NCBI RefSeq assembly: GCF_026745355.1
Contig: NC_079202.1
Location: 4,823,607-4,887,606 of the forward strand
Source of the DNA: Beta vulgaris subsp. vulgaris
Lineage: Eukaryota > Streptophyta > Magnoliopsida > Caryophyllales > Amaranthaceae
Length of the DNA: 64,000 bases
Reading direction: 5' to 3'
How positions within the stretch are numbered: position 1 is the first letter of the stretch; each line of letters opens with the position of its first letter. Below are positions 1 through 9,775 of this stretch, piece after piece. Position numbers and translations under genes: made by a program. The notes beneath the pieces are model-generated. The model saw only the letters and a list, made by a program, of their open reading frames with translations, was not told where the DNA came from and ran no database searches.

Positions 1-8
1 CCAGACTT

Positions 9-1350
9 GTGGTTTTTGGCAATCACCAGCAGGCATGTATTGATTACTTTGAAACCTTTAGTCCTGTTGTTAAACCTACTGCTGTTCATTTGGTGCTTAC
101 TATTGCTGTTTCTCTTAAATGGTCTATTCGTCAGTTAGATGTCAAAAATGCGTTTCTTCATGGTTTTCTCAATGAAGAGGTTTATATGCGTCAACCTCCT
201 GGTTTTATTCATCCATCTAAACCTACTCATATTTGTTGCCTTCGTAAGTCCATTTATGGTTTGAACCAAGCTCCTAGAGCTTGGTTTTCTTGGTTTAGCA
301 ACTTTCTTTTATCTATTGGTTTCAAGTGCAGCAGTTGTGACACTTCTATGTTTACTCTGAAATATAGTGGTCATCTCATTATTCTTCTCTTATATGTTGA
401 TGACATTGTCCTTACTGGTAGTAGTCCTCCTCTTGTTGCCAAATTCATTTATGTTCTTTCTTCTCAGTTTGCTATAAAGGATATAGGGGATATTCATTAT
501 TTCTTAGGTGTGCAGGTTGCGCGTACTCCCTCTGGTTTATTTTTGTCTCAACATAAGTATGTCTCTGATTTACTACGTAAATTCCATCTTCATACTGTTA
601 AACCAGTTACCACTCCTGTTGTCTCTAGAGTAACATTGTCTCTGCTTGATGGAGAACTTCTTGCTGATCCAACAGATTATCGTAGTATGGTTGGTGCATT
701 GCAATACTTAGCTATGACTCGTCCTGATATTGCTTATGTTGTTAATATGGTGTCTCAGTTTATGCATGCTCCTCGTACCACTCACCTTCATGCTATGAAA
801 AGAATTTTCAAATATCTGCAGGGAACTCTGGATTATGGATTATATTTATATAGCAGCAGTTCTCCTACTGTGGTTATTGCCTATTCTGATGCAGATTGGG
901 CAGGATATCCTGACACACGGCGTTCTACTACAGGATATGCTGTTTTTCTTGGAAAGAATTTAATTTCCTGGCGTTCTAAAATCAACATACTGTCTCCAAA
1001 TCCTCCATTGAAGCTGAATACAGGGCAGCTGCCTACACAGCTGCAGAAACTATTTGGCTCAAGCAACTTCTTGCTGACCTTGGCCATTTTCTCCATCGTC
1101 CTGTGATTGTCTATTGCGACAATGTCTCTGCTACTTATCTCACTGCTAATCCAGTTCATCATGATCGTAGCAAACATATCGATGTTGACTATCACTTTCT
1201 TCGAGAAATGGTTGCCAAGGGAGGTCTTATAGTTCGACATGTTCCTACTTAGTCTCAGGTTGCAGACATTTTCACTAAAGGCCTATCTACTGACTTATTT
1301 ACTAAACATCGTACCAATCTATCCGTTATTTCACCCCGTAAAGATTGAGG
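9..1350 (+). pseudogene. copia pol fragment: reverse transcriptase and RNase H
   Basis: The frame open from 9 to 1106 begins in the RT domain. It shows QLDVKNAFLHG, then the catalytic LLYVDDIVLTG (about 385-420) and the RPDIAY segment. RNase H follows with SDADWAG and the TTGYAVFLG segment. Near 980 the frame shifts, so the predicted C-terminus from there to 1106 is spurious. The true RNase H continues in another frame with VYCDNVSATYL (about 1107-1140), KHIDVDYHFLRE and VADIFTKGL, and carries an in-frame TAG near 1252. It would have copied element RNA inside virus-like particles. The frameshift and stop make this copy non-coding. Confidence 0.85.
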
Positions 1351-1353
1351 GGG

Positions 1354-1508
1354 TGCATTGGATAATATTATATGTAAAGGGATAATATTATATCGTAAAG
1401 GGTAGAATAGTAATTTACTAGTCATAGGTCTGTAATATCAACACTATATATATTGAATGCCAGGTTAACCTACAACTGGTTAACATAATTATTTCTCAAA
1501 CTTGTACA
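1354..1508 (+). repeat. 3' LTR of the copia fragment
   Basis: A purine-rich tract (AAGATTGAGGGGG) sits directly before TGCATTGGATAATATT, and the segment ends CTTGTACA. The 5'-TG..CA-3' ends and the PPT position define an LTR of about 155 bp, short but usual for several plant copia lineages. The start could shift by a few bases. Confidence 0.65.
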
Positions 1509-2703
1509 GCTGCATCCAGGCATGTGAGTCCACCTCGTCCAATTTTTCGACAAACTGAACGTAAGATGTGAATCATTCATGTCCAGATGAATCTGGAACG
1601 ATGATGCATCACACTATCATCAGCAAGACTGCTTGATTTTCGTATCAGTTGGCCTTTCCTGATCAATGCAGATAGTTTTCAGCTGCACTAGTCTTAGTTT
1701 GTGGTGTGCTAAAGTAGACCAAATCCCCGAGTGAAAGCAATCAAGTCCTTACTATTTTCGGAAATAACTGGCTTGCCCCTAATTGGGAAACCAGACAAAT
1801 ACATAACATCCTCTAGCGTGACGTTCATGTACTAACCACCACAGACCCGAAAACAGTATATTATATTTCCATCTTCATCCATATAATGTGTCATGAACTT
1901 TTCAAACAACGGTGTTGGAAAGTTCACTTGGCTAGGTGATTGGTGAATCTGTAACAGTCTCAGCAAGGAACTCCTCTCACCGTAGGAACTATTTCGCTTA
2001 TTAATCAACTATTGAAATTCAGTATCTAACCCTGACCACATTGCATACAATGTATCCAGCTTGGAGCATCCCTTAGCTATGGTGAAAACTAAAAACTAGC
2101 AAACTAGTATTGATGAGATTTAGCCAAAGACATAAGAATAAAATCTGCAAATCACAAGTCCAGGAAGTTCTAACATAAAAAGAACAGAATTAATGTACAA
2201 TGCAGAGACCAGTGTACTCAATTCTCATAGAAAAACCTTACTGAAATATGCAGCCACCTATATTTAAACAAATTCATCATTATTTAACAAGCACATGCTC
2301 TAGCACTTAACTACCCACATTGTACAACCTGTTATGACTCGTGACTTGTGACCAACAAGGCCTCTATAATTTGACCAATACATCACAAAATGAATGAGGC
2401 CTTAAAATTAGAACCTTCTATTTTCATGATTTGATTGCTAACATTTTTTGGAAGTATATAATTAATATTTTATGTGGACACCTCATGGTAGATTGTTATT
2501 TATATTGTTTTATGATTGTACGCATTAATAGTATGCTTTGACATATTTTGTGGCCTTAGCTTGTACAACTATTCCAAACCAAAAAAGGAACTTCAAAGAC
2601 CTTGGACCGAAAATTGCTTGTTCAAATTTTTCATTGGTTTTTTTCTTTTAATATAGTTAGTTTTATGTAATTGAATTTTTTTAGTGACTTGCAAAACTGG
2701 GTA
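1509..2703 (-). pseudogene. PMD (plant mobile domain) tandem copy A, degenerate
   Basis: This is the first of three related units (others at 7754-9019 and 9020-9775). Read on the minus strand, 1700-2080 corresponds to the conserved PMD block that is better preserved in copy B: a tract with VTLEDVxYLTG-like wording and the KPVI segment. Scattered substitutions and stops prevent a continuous frame here. The upstream non-coding part of the unit (2085-2700) is also retained. PMD proteins (MAIN/MAIL family and transposon-borne relatives) act in silencing or are carried by mobile elements. Which type this was cannot be told. Confidence 0.55.
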
Positions 2704-2751
2704 TGTAATATCCCTATTTTTAAGAACCTTTATTTAAAAGCTAAAAGTAGA

Positions 2752-3015
2752 TAATAACCATCATTCGTAGTGGTTAAGAAAGCTTGTGGATAAGAACCAT
2801 CATTCTTAGTGGTTAAGAAAGCTTGTGGATAAGCACCATCTCTTACTGGTTAAGAAAGCTTGTGGATAAGCACATCATTCTTAATGGTTAAGAAAGCTTG
2901 TGGATAAGTACTATCATTCTTATTGGTTAAGAAAGCTTGTGGATAAGCACTAACATTATTAGTAGTTAAGAAAGCTTGCGGATAAGCACCATCATTCTTA
3001 ATGGTTAAGAAATGC
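2752..3015. repeat. Minisatellite, about 36-44 bp unit, in solo LTR
   Basis: At least six imperfect copies of a unit built on GGTTAAGAAAGCTTGTGGAT follow one another, joined by variants of AAGCACCATCATTCTTA. The 2.35 kb LTRs at 12744 and 21062 have only a single related stretch (ACCATTCTTATTGGATAAGA), so the array expanded in this copy or subfamily. It lies just inside the LTR start, in the U3-equivalent region. Confidence 0.9.
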
Positions 3016-3489
3016 CAAAGAGGTAAGAAGTACTCATTCATTATTGGCTAAGAAGCTTTGGAATCAATAGATAAGTTAGAAAGTCCTTGAGAGCCTTAAA
3101 CATTAATATTGTGAAAATCGTTTGGAGATTGTTTTATCGCGTAACGATGAACTTCCAGTTAAAGAGCCTTTCAGGGTTGAATCCGAGCTCAGAACCTAAC
3201 CAAATTTGATATATGACCTGCTTGGGATGTCTTAAGGTTAAGATGGTCATTTATGTCCATGAATTACGTGGCTCAATAGGGTAAATTGCTTACATGTAAA
3301 ACTGGCCAGCTGAAATTACAGCTCAGACTATGCTCAAAGAAAGCTGCTTAGCAGCTACTTAAGGTCGATCTCTCAAACCCTTTTATGCATGAAAGCCACA
3401 CTAAGCTAACACCTCAAGCAAGAATCACCCAGAAACTCCAAGACACCGACCTCACCCAGAAGAGGTTTCCCTCCCTCATGGGTACCGCC

Positions 3490-3514
3490 AGAATAACCTA
3501 TAAAAGCCTATTCT
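3490..3514 (+). promoter_or_regulatory. TATA box within inverted repeat (solo LTR)
   Basis: TATAAAA at 3499-3505 is flanked by AGAATA (3490-3495) and TATTCT (3509-3514). It is the counterpart of the TATA region in the chromovirus LTRs (13518 and 21835), where the arms read CCAGAACAG and CTGTTCTGG. Transcription would start about 25-30 bp downstream on the plus strand. Confidence 0.6.
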
Positions 3515-4059
3515 AGGTTTTCGTCTCTTTTCTCTTATTTCTTCCTCTTGGACACCCATTTTTATATACATATAACTCTTCTGTACATCAATACAAAGTA
3601 GTTCAAGCTTTGGTTCCAATCTTTAGACCTTAAACTCATATAGAAAACCTTGCTGAAAGATCACATAATTGTTTTAAGTTCAAACAGTTAGACACCTCTT
3701 GTATTTAAGCTTAGTTTTTCATATCTATAAGCTTTGAAAACTAATCTTTAGCATTTATATATTCAGGGGAAGCTGTAGGAGTAGTTAATCAATTGGATTA
3801 AGGAGTTTCGTTGACTTAAGCATCTTTAGTTTGGTTTTAACCTAGAGATTTCCATACCTACAGTTAGGTGATTGTTTCTTTCTAGTGTAAAGCATGTTTA
3901 TGAAATGAAATTTACTTATTATGTGTATTTTATTATGTGTATATTGAGTATATAACATGCTAAGGTTAATTAGAGATATTTTATTTGACCTAAACAACAC
4001 TTATACACTAAGTCATTACGATTATGCTTCTAAATGGAATGTGTTTAGTACATGGACTT

Positions 4060-4690
4060 GTGGAGTAATTGTGATGATTGAGGTGGAGTTGTTATGCTTT
4101 TGTTGTTGTGGAGTTGTTATGGTGGTTGTGGTGAAGCTGTTGTGGAGTTGCTATTGTTGTTATTGCTCTGTTGTAGTAGTGTTGTTGGGTTATTGTTGTT
4201 CTGTTGTTGTGGTTGAGGTTATGCTGTTGATGAGGCATCGTCATTGTGAAGTGTTGTTGCTAGTTGTGGTTAGTTATATGATCCAAAGATATGTAGAATT
4301 AGTTTACAGAATTTAGAATTAAGAGTTTGGAATAATGGTTATGAAGTGGGATGCTAGTTATATGGTGTAGCTAATGTTATTGAACTTATAGTTGCTTCTG
4401 AATTGAGGGCCAAGTATCTAGAATGTTAAAGGTTGATAATTTGTAAATTGGGAATTAGTTGTGTTATTGTTGTGGTGGTTGTGTTGCTCTTGTTGTGTCG
4501 TTGTTGCTACTGTGTTGGTGTCCTGTTCTATTTTTCGTCCCCTTTGTTGTGGAATTGTTATGGTACGTGGATGTTGTTGGGGTTCTGTTGTTATTGTTGT
4601 GTTGTTGTTATTGCTATGGAAGTTGTGGTGGCTGCTATGGAGTTGTCGTGGTGGAGTTGTTATGTTGTTGTTGTTTTAGAGTTACTAGAG
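4060..4690. repeat. Two GTTGTTGTGG-rich low-complexity tracts
   Basis: About 4070-4265 and 4450-4680 are dominated by GTT/GTG/TTG triplets with strong strand asymmetry (few A, very few C). They give long spurious frames rich in Val, Leu and Cys. They are separated by about 180 bp of ordinary AT-rich sequence. The gypsy LTRs at 12744 and 21062 lack them at the equivalent place, so they are insertions or expansions specific to this copy. Confidence 0.7.
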
Positions 4691-5599
4691 TCTAATTAGT
4701 TTCTTTAAGGAGAAGAATATTAAGGGAGTTTGCCTAGCTTGTTATGGGTGAGTTAGTATATGTTAGGATTATTCATGAGTTTGGTTTGAGAATGATTATA
4801 GATCACAATCGTAAATGAGCTCTAAAATGGGAATTAGTTATGATTATGATTTCTAGTTTAGGTTAGTCTAAGTTTGGTTATTGATTATTGTTATTATTTT
4901 GAGGTTATTATTGGAGGATGATTTTTGAGTGAAGTATCATTCGGAATTATGTTGTTGGAATTGGGATGCTAGTCGATGTAGCTAATTTCATTAAAGTTAT
5001 TATGTTAAAAACTAGTTTCAAGTATGAAAACCCTAAATCTTCTCAACTATCAAAGTAAGGGTAATTGAAAGGAGGTTGATAAGAGTTTCTGAGTATTAAG
5101 AATGAGTTGATAAGAGTTTGAGTATTGAGGATTAAAGTATGAATCCTTAAATATCTTATATTATAAATATGAAAGTGAGGCATGAACATGCACCCGAGTT
5201 AGGGCGGGTAGAGTCCCTAAATGTTGCCTTCCAGGAAGGGCAAATTCCTGGCGTTATAGGACATGTCCGGTTAAGTCTTGCAAGCAGAACAGTAAAAGGT
5301 GGGGTGACGACCCTCAACAGTTTGGAGACAGTTGGTACTGCGTGGTACCCCTCTCCATTCGCGTTCATGTCAAACGAGTTAATTTTGTGAAACTATAGTA
5401 ACTGAGATGAATGTGATTATTTGTTATTATAACTATGTGTTAGTTTTCAAAATACACCTAAACTTGTATTTTCTATTATACAGTGTGTACTCAGCTTTGC
5501 TGATAGTGTTAGTTGTCATTTCTGTGGCCTGTCACGGTAGAGGACGCGAGCATGATATCACTAGTAGAATAAATGCTATTTGCTGCGGTCAAAAAGAGG

Positions 5600-5839
5600 C
5601 ATATTGCTGCGTTTTTGGACGCGCAACAATTAAGGGCGCAGCAATAGGTAATAATTATATTGCTGCGGTTTTAAACCGCAGCAATATTTGGACATATTGC
5701 TGCGGTTTTTACATAAAAACCGCAGCAATATATTTAATTCTTATTATAAACGTATAAGATATTGTTGCGGTTTTGGTCCAAAACCGCAGCAATATCTTGG
5801 TCTATTGCTGCGGTTGTTGCCCAAACCCGCAGCAATAGG
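5600..5839. repeat. Left subterminal hairpin array of the CACTA element
   Basis: Five consecutive inverted repeats lie at about 5600-5647, 5657-5686, 5694-5731, 5758-5796 and 5803-5839. Arms are variants of ATATTGCTGCGGTTTT and its complement, with loops of 0 to about 10 nt. The first is imperfect, the next four nearly perfect. The motif also forms the inner end of the terminal repeat. Subterminal repeats normally bind the CACTA TNPA-type protein; the regular hairpin pairing is the odd part. Confidence 0.9.
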
Positions 5840-6367
5840 TATGGTACAGGTAAAAAAAAAAATTTTTTTAAAAAATTTAACAACTAAATTTGAAAGATTA
5901 AATCATGCAACTAACCCATCCACCAAATTTGCAGACAAACTAAACATAAAATAACTTAAATCTCATTAATATATAAAAATAAAAAAACTAATTACATAAG
6001 TAAAACAAAATATCAAAAAATAAAATTAAAAGCAAAAATACCAAACAACTATTACAACCTACTGACTAATTACAACAATTATAATAAAAACAAAAATAAG
6101 AAACTGAACTTAGAAACGAAAGAACTCAAAAAAAATCCTAAAAAACAATCTACCAACACTGAAACGAAAATTTTAAAATACAGATCTAAAAAATCTACCA
6201 AAACTAAATACAAACAGATCTTAAAAAAAAAAAAAAAAAAAAACGAAAAAAAAAAGAAAACGAAAAACTGAAACGAAAATTTACAAAACAGATCTCCGGT
6301 GGTCAGAAACGAACAGAGGACTACTTGATTTCGCAGAGGTCGCATCAACAGCTCACTCTGACCACCG

Positions 6368-6525
6368 GATTTCGACGAACAACGAGGAGAGTGAACGGCT
6401 CGCATCAACGGCTCGCATCCGTCTTCGCTGATTTCGACGAACGACGAGGAGAGTGAACGACTCGCATCAACGGCTCGCATCCGTCTTTGCTGATGGCGAC
6501 GAACGATGAGGAGAGTGAACGAAAA
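6368..6525. repeat. Direct repeats (about 62 bp) inside the CACTA element
   Basis: Three tandem, imperfect copies start with ATTTCGACGAACAACGAGG, ATTTCGACGAACGACGAGG and ATGGCGACGAACGATGAGG, each followed by AGAGTGAACG. The block is clearly more GC-rich than the rest of the element and resembles coding or 5'UTR DNA captured from elsewhere. The reading frame across it (minus strand, 6079-6621) ends in low-complexity Phe/Leu runs and is not considered a gene. Confidence 0.75.
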
Positions 6526-6786
6526 GGGTGGCGAAACGAGGAAGGAAGCAGTGCGACAAACGACGAGATGGAGATATTCGGCTATGTTACTTCGTGGGTA
6601 GGAGAGAGGCGAGAGAGACAAGAAGAGGGTAGAAAGAGGAGATGAGAGAGCTTCAGGGACGACCTTAGGAGAGAGAACATTAGGGACTGGTGAGAGAGGC
6701 GTGTTTGAGGGTGAGAGTATGAGAGAGGCGTGTTTGAGGAGGCCTTATATGCGAAACCCTAATTTTTTTTTAAATACTTTTTAATG

Positions 6787-7042
6787 ATATTGCTGCGGTT
6801 CTTTTTAAAGAACCGCAGCAATATATCAAAATATTATTTTTTAATATTATTTTAATATATTGCTGCGGTTTTTGTTAAAAACCGCAGCAATATATCTGGT
6901 CAAATAGTCAACTTTTTTCAAAAAATTTCCGTTCAAACTATATTGCTGCGGTTTCTGTCGAGAACCGCAGCAATATTGTCAATTTCTATTTTTTCTTTTC
7001 GCGTGTTATATTGCTGCGTATAGGTAAAACCGCAGCAATATC
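6787..7042. repeat. Right subterminal hairpin array of the CACTA element
   Basis: Four inverted repeats at about 6787-6824, 6855-6895, 6939-6977 and 7008-7042 use the same ATATTGCTGCGG arm as the left side. The loops and arm extensions differ between copies while the two arms of each copy still match (GGTTCTTT with AAAGAACC, GGTTTTTG with AAAAACC, GGTTTCTG with GAGAACC). Confidence 0.9.
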
Positions 7043-7076
7043 ACCGCAGCAAATAGCATTTATTCTACTAGTGTGT

Positions 7077-7486
7077 AGCACCTACTGCTCCACCAAAGTC
7101 AGTTCATCCCCAGGGACCGCAATGTTGGCGGACGCCTAACAAGACAAAAGCAAGGGAATCTTCCCACCAGTCAAGTACGTCACAACCCTACACGTGTCGA
7201 ATGACTACACGCCCTGTCAGAGGAATAGTACTTCTATAAATACCCCAGTAGTACTATTCTGTAGGTACATTCTCTCTCATACTGAAAATAGCTTATCTCT
7301 CTCTCTAGTTTCTCTCTCTAAATTCCTGATGGGACCATTACAAACTTGAGCGTCGGAGGGGGTTTCCTCACAACCACCCCAAGGGTAGCTGACGTTTGCG
7401 TATTGTGCAGTTATCCAGCAAGGACATTACTCTTCACATCTTTAGCGGACTTTATTGACGACGTTAACTGTTTCAACACCGGAACA
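7077..7486 (+). other. Unassigned LTR-like promoter block
   Basis: After the CACTA element the sequence does not match the chromovirus LTR. It holds a CTATAAATACC TATA box near 7215, a CTCTCTCT-rich leader and ends TTTCAACACCGGAACA, all typical of plant LTR U3-R-U5 regions. If 5530-5558 (TGTCACGGTAG...) is its beginning, the CACTA element would have inserted inside this small LTR. No matching 5-bp duplication was found (TGGCC at 5525-5529 versus CTAAG at 7487-7491), so its identity stays open. Confidence 0.35.
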
Positions 7487-7753
7487 CTAAGTTTTTGTAT
7501 AGAAGAGTTTATTTAAAATTACTTACCATATGGATTTTTGTCATGGAGTTTGAGATTGAATGACAATGTAATTGAAGTCTTATATAAAGGATTTAGTTTT
7601 GTGGGCCAATAAGCCACAGGTCCAGGATCGTTTTATGGGTTATGTTTCCTATGCGAGTAAATATTTAATTCGAGGCTTATTAATCATTGATTGTGATTAG
7701 TGAATCTTAAGTGTGTTTAACTAGCAGCTCGGGACCCAGGCTGTTACAGGGTA

Positions 7754-7905
7754 CGTAAAAGCAAACAAAAAATAAAAAATAAAAAGCGCCCCACCTTGTA
7801 CTGTTTCAAACCTTGATATAGGTATGACAACAACGCCGCACCCCAGGCATGTGAGTCCACATCGTCCAATTTTTCGACAAACTGAACGTATGATGTGAAA
7901 CATTC
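7754..7905 (-). pseudogene. PMD fragment, copy B, 3' exon
   Basis: On the minus strand, in a frame other than the longest one, this stretch reads YVQFVEKLDDVD then WGAALLSYLYQGLKQYK. The W-G-A-A-x-L-x-x-L-Y pattern is the usual continuation of the PMD fold. It is separated from the 5' exon by about 90 bp holding further PMD-like wording with disruptions. The frame runs into the AAAAATAAAAA-type tract near 7765-7790 and ends. Confidence 0.5.
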
Positions 7906-7995
7906 ATGTCCAGATGAATCTCAGGAACACTGCCTTGATCTTTGGATCAGTTGGCATTTCCTGATCAATGCAGATAGTCTTCAGCTGCACTAGTC

Positions 7996-8382
7996 TTAGT
8001 TTGTGCGTGTGCTCACGTAGACCAAATCCCCGAGTGAAACAGTCAAGTCGTTACTGTTTTCGAGAATAAATGGCTTGCCCCTAATTCGCAAACCAGTCAA
8101 ATACAGAACGTCCTTTAGCGTGACGTTCATGTATTGACCACCACAAACCCGAAAACAGTCTATTATATTTTCATCTTCATCCGTATAATGTGGCATGAAC
8201 TTTTCAAACAACGGTGTTGGAATGTTCACTTGGCCAGGTGATTGGTGAATATGTAACAGTCTCAGCAAGGAACTCCCCTCAACGTTGGAACTAATCCTCT
8301 TATCAATTAACTGTTGAAATTCAGTACCAAACCCTGACCACATTGCATATAGTGTATCCATCTTGGAGCATCCTTTAGCCAT
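7996..8382 (-). pseudogene. PMD (plant mobile domain) protein fragment, copy B, 5' exon
   Basis: An open frame of 128 codons starts MAKGCSKMDTLYAMWSG. It carries the conserved PMD wording: LLRLLHIHQSP, FRVCGGQYMNVTLKDV (about residues 78-93), then LYLTGLRIRGKPFI. Established PMD proteins (MAIN, MAIL1-3 and phosphatase-7-long-form-like proteins) carry a V-T-L-E-D-V-x-x-L-T-G-L core at this place. The frame ends shortly after NSNDLT, where a splice donor would be expected. Best preserved of the three copies. It is a fragment, so no function can be claimed. Confidence 0.65.
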
Positions 8383-9019
8383 AGTGAAAACTAAAAAATA
8401 GCAAATTAGTATTGATGAGATTTAGCCAAAGACATAAGAATAAAATCTGCAAATCACTAGTCTAGAAAGTTTTAACATAAAAACAACAGAATTAATGTAC
8501 AACGCAGATACCAGTGTACTCAATCCTTAAAGAAAAACCTTACTGAAATATGCAGCCACTTATATGTTAATAAAGTCATCACTATTTAACAATCACATGC
8601 TGTAGCACTTAACTATCCACATTGTACAACCTGTCATGACTCATGACTTCTGACCAACAAGGCCTCTATAATCTAACCAATACATCAGATTATTCTATAC
8701 ACATCACAAAATGAATGAGCCCTTAAAATTAGAACCTTCTATTTTCATGATTTGATTGCTAACATTTTTTGCAAGTATATCAATAATATTTTCTGTGGAC
8801 TACTTTTGCTAGATTGTTATTTATATTGTTTTATGATTGTACGCATTTAAAGTATGCTTTGACATATTTTGTGGTCTTAGCTTTTATAACTGTTCCAGAC
8901 CAAAAAGGAACTTCAAAAACCATGGACCCGAAAATTGCTTGTTCAAATTTTTCGTTAGCTTTTTTCTTTTAATACAGTTAGTTTTATGTAATTGAATTTT
9001 TTCTAGTGACTTGCAAAAC

Positions 9020-9775
9020 TGGGTACGTAAAAGCAAATAAAAAATAAATAATAAAAAGCAGTCCATCTTGTACTCTTTCAAACCTTGATATAGGTATGAC
9101 AACAACGCCGCACCCCAGGCATATAAGTCCACCTCGTCCAATTTTTCGACAAACTGAACGTAGGATGTGAATCATTCATGTCCAGATGAATCTGGAACGA
9201 TGATGCAGCACACTATCATCAGGAAGACTGCCTTGATCTTCTGATCAATTGGCCTTTCCTGATCAATGCAGATAGTCTTGAGCTACACTAGTCTTAGTTT
9301 GTGCGTGTGCTCACGTAGACGAAATATCCGAGTGAAAAAAGTCAAGTCCTTACTGTTTTCGGGAATAACTGGCTTGCCCTTAATTCGCAAACCAGTCAAA
9401 TACATAACGTCCTCTAGCGTGACATTAATGTATTGACCACCACAGAACCAAAAACAATATATTATATTTCCATATTCATCCGTATAATGTTGCATGAACT
9501 TTTAAAACAATGGTGTTGGAAAGTTCACTTGGCCAGGTGATTGGTGAATCTGTAACATTCTCAGCAAGAATCTCCACTCACTGTTGGAACTAATCCGCTT
9601 ATCAATCAACTGTTGAAATTTAGTATCTAACCCTGATCACATTGCATACAGTGTATCTAGATTGGAGCATCCTTTAGCCATGGTGAAAACTAATAAATAG
9701 CAAACTAGTATTGATGAGATTTAGCTAAAGACATAATAATAAAATTTGCAAATCACAAGTCCAGGAATTGCAGGC
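9020..9775 (-). pseudogene. PMD fragment, copy C (both exons, degenerate)
   Basis: The 3' part (about 9060-9175) reads VDLYAWGAALLSYLYQGLKEYK; the 5' part (9283-9680) contains the GGQYINVTLEDVMYLTGL block and KGKPVIPENSKDL. A damaged start region (CCATGGTGAAAAC complement near 9680) corresponds to the MAKG start of copy B. Frame breaks split it. Homology to units A and B fades after 9775 (AAGTCCAGGAATTGCAGG). Confidence 0.6.

Larger units (their letters stand above)
1..1508 (+). mobile_element. Ty1/copia retrotransposon, 3' portion (RT, RNase H, 3' LTR)
   Basis: The window opens inside the reverse transcriptase of a copia element and runs through RNase H, a polypurine tract (about 1341-1353) and a short 3' LTR (1354-1508). 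The left part lies outside the window. The element interrupts PMD tandem copy A: host sequence resumes at about 1509 with GCTGCATCCAGGCATG, matching the GCCGCACCCCAGGCATG seen in copies B and C. The short LTR and the pol wording suggest the Ale/Retrofit group, which is an inference. The matching TSD copy is outside the window. Confidence 0.85.
5559..7073. mobile_element. Non-autonomous CACTA (En/Spm) element with hairpin subterminal arrays
   Basis: The ends are a perfect inverted repeat of 31 bp (5559-5589 and 7043-7073) beginning CACTAGTAGAATAAATGC and ending in the complement TAGTG, the hallmark of CACTA elements. The flanking trinucleotides are TAT (5556-5558) and TGT (7074-7076), an imperfect 3-bp duplication. 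Subterminal regions carry many copies of ATTGCTGCGG and its complement, mostly paired as short hairpins. The 0.9 kb interior is A-rich on the plus strand, then a GC-richer block with direct repeats (6368-6525). No transposase is encoded, so movement would need a trans-acting one. Confidence 0.85.
2704..7748. mobile_element. Solo LTR-type insertion related to the Ty3/gypsy element at 12744, with nested CACTA
   Basis: The segment begins TGTAATATCCC and ends CTGTTACA, like the LTRs at 12744 and 21062 (TGTAATAGCCC..CTGTTACA). It is flanked by a perfect 5-bp duplication GGGTA (2699-2703 and 7749-7753). The B/C junction of the PMD array shows the uninterrupted site (CAAAACTGGGTACGTAAAAG near 9020). 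From about 3020 to 5535 it aligns by eye with the chromovirus LTR (shared GAGAGCCTTAAACATTAA, TATA region, GTGTGTACTCAGCTTTGCTG). It is longer than that LTR because of the CACTA insertion, an extra minisatellite, GTTG-rich tracts and an unassigned block at 7077-7486. No internal coding domains are present. Confidence 0.8.
7754..9019 (-). repeat. Tandem unit B of the PMD array (about 1.27 kb)
   Basis: The unit runs from GTACGTAAAAGCAAAC to the next GACTTGCAAAACTGGGTACGTAAAAG junction. The same order (PMD 3' exon, gap, PMD 5' exon, upstream non-coding DNA) is seen in A and C, so the array arose by tandem duplication before the GGGTA-flanked LTR entered the A/B junction. Confidence 0.75.

Noticed and set aside
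4433..4699. Three overlapping plus-strand frames rich in Val, Leu and Cys
   Set aside because: All come from a GTT/GTG-rich tract with no third-position bias or domain; low-complexity artefact.
6079..6621. 180-codon minus-strand frame in the CACTA element
   Set aside because: The second half is Phe/Leu low complexity from A-rich DNA and the first half spans direct repeats; no transposase motifs.
5559..7073. Reading the GCTGCGG repeats as a CRISPR-like or satellite array
   Set aside because: Units are inverted hairpins at irregular spacing inside CACTA ends, in plant DNA; no direct repeats with unique spacers.
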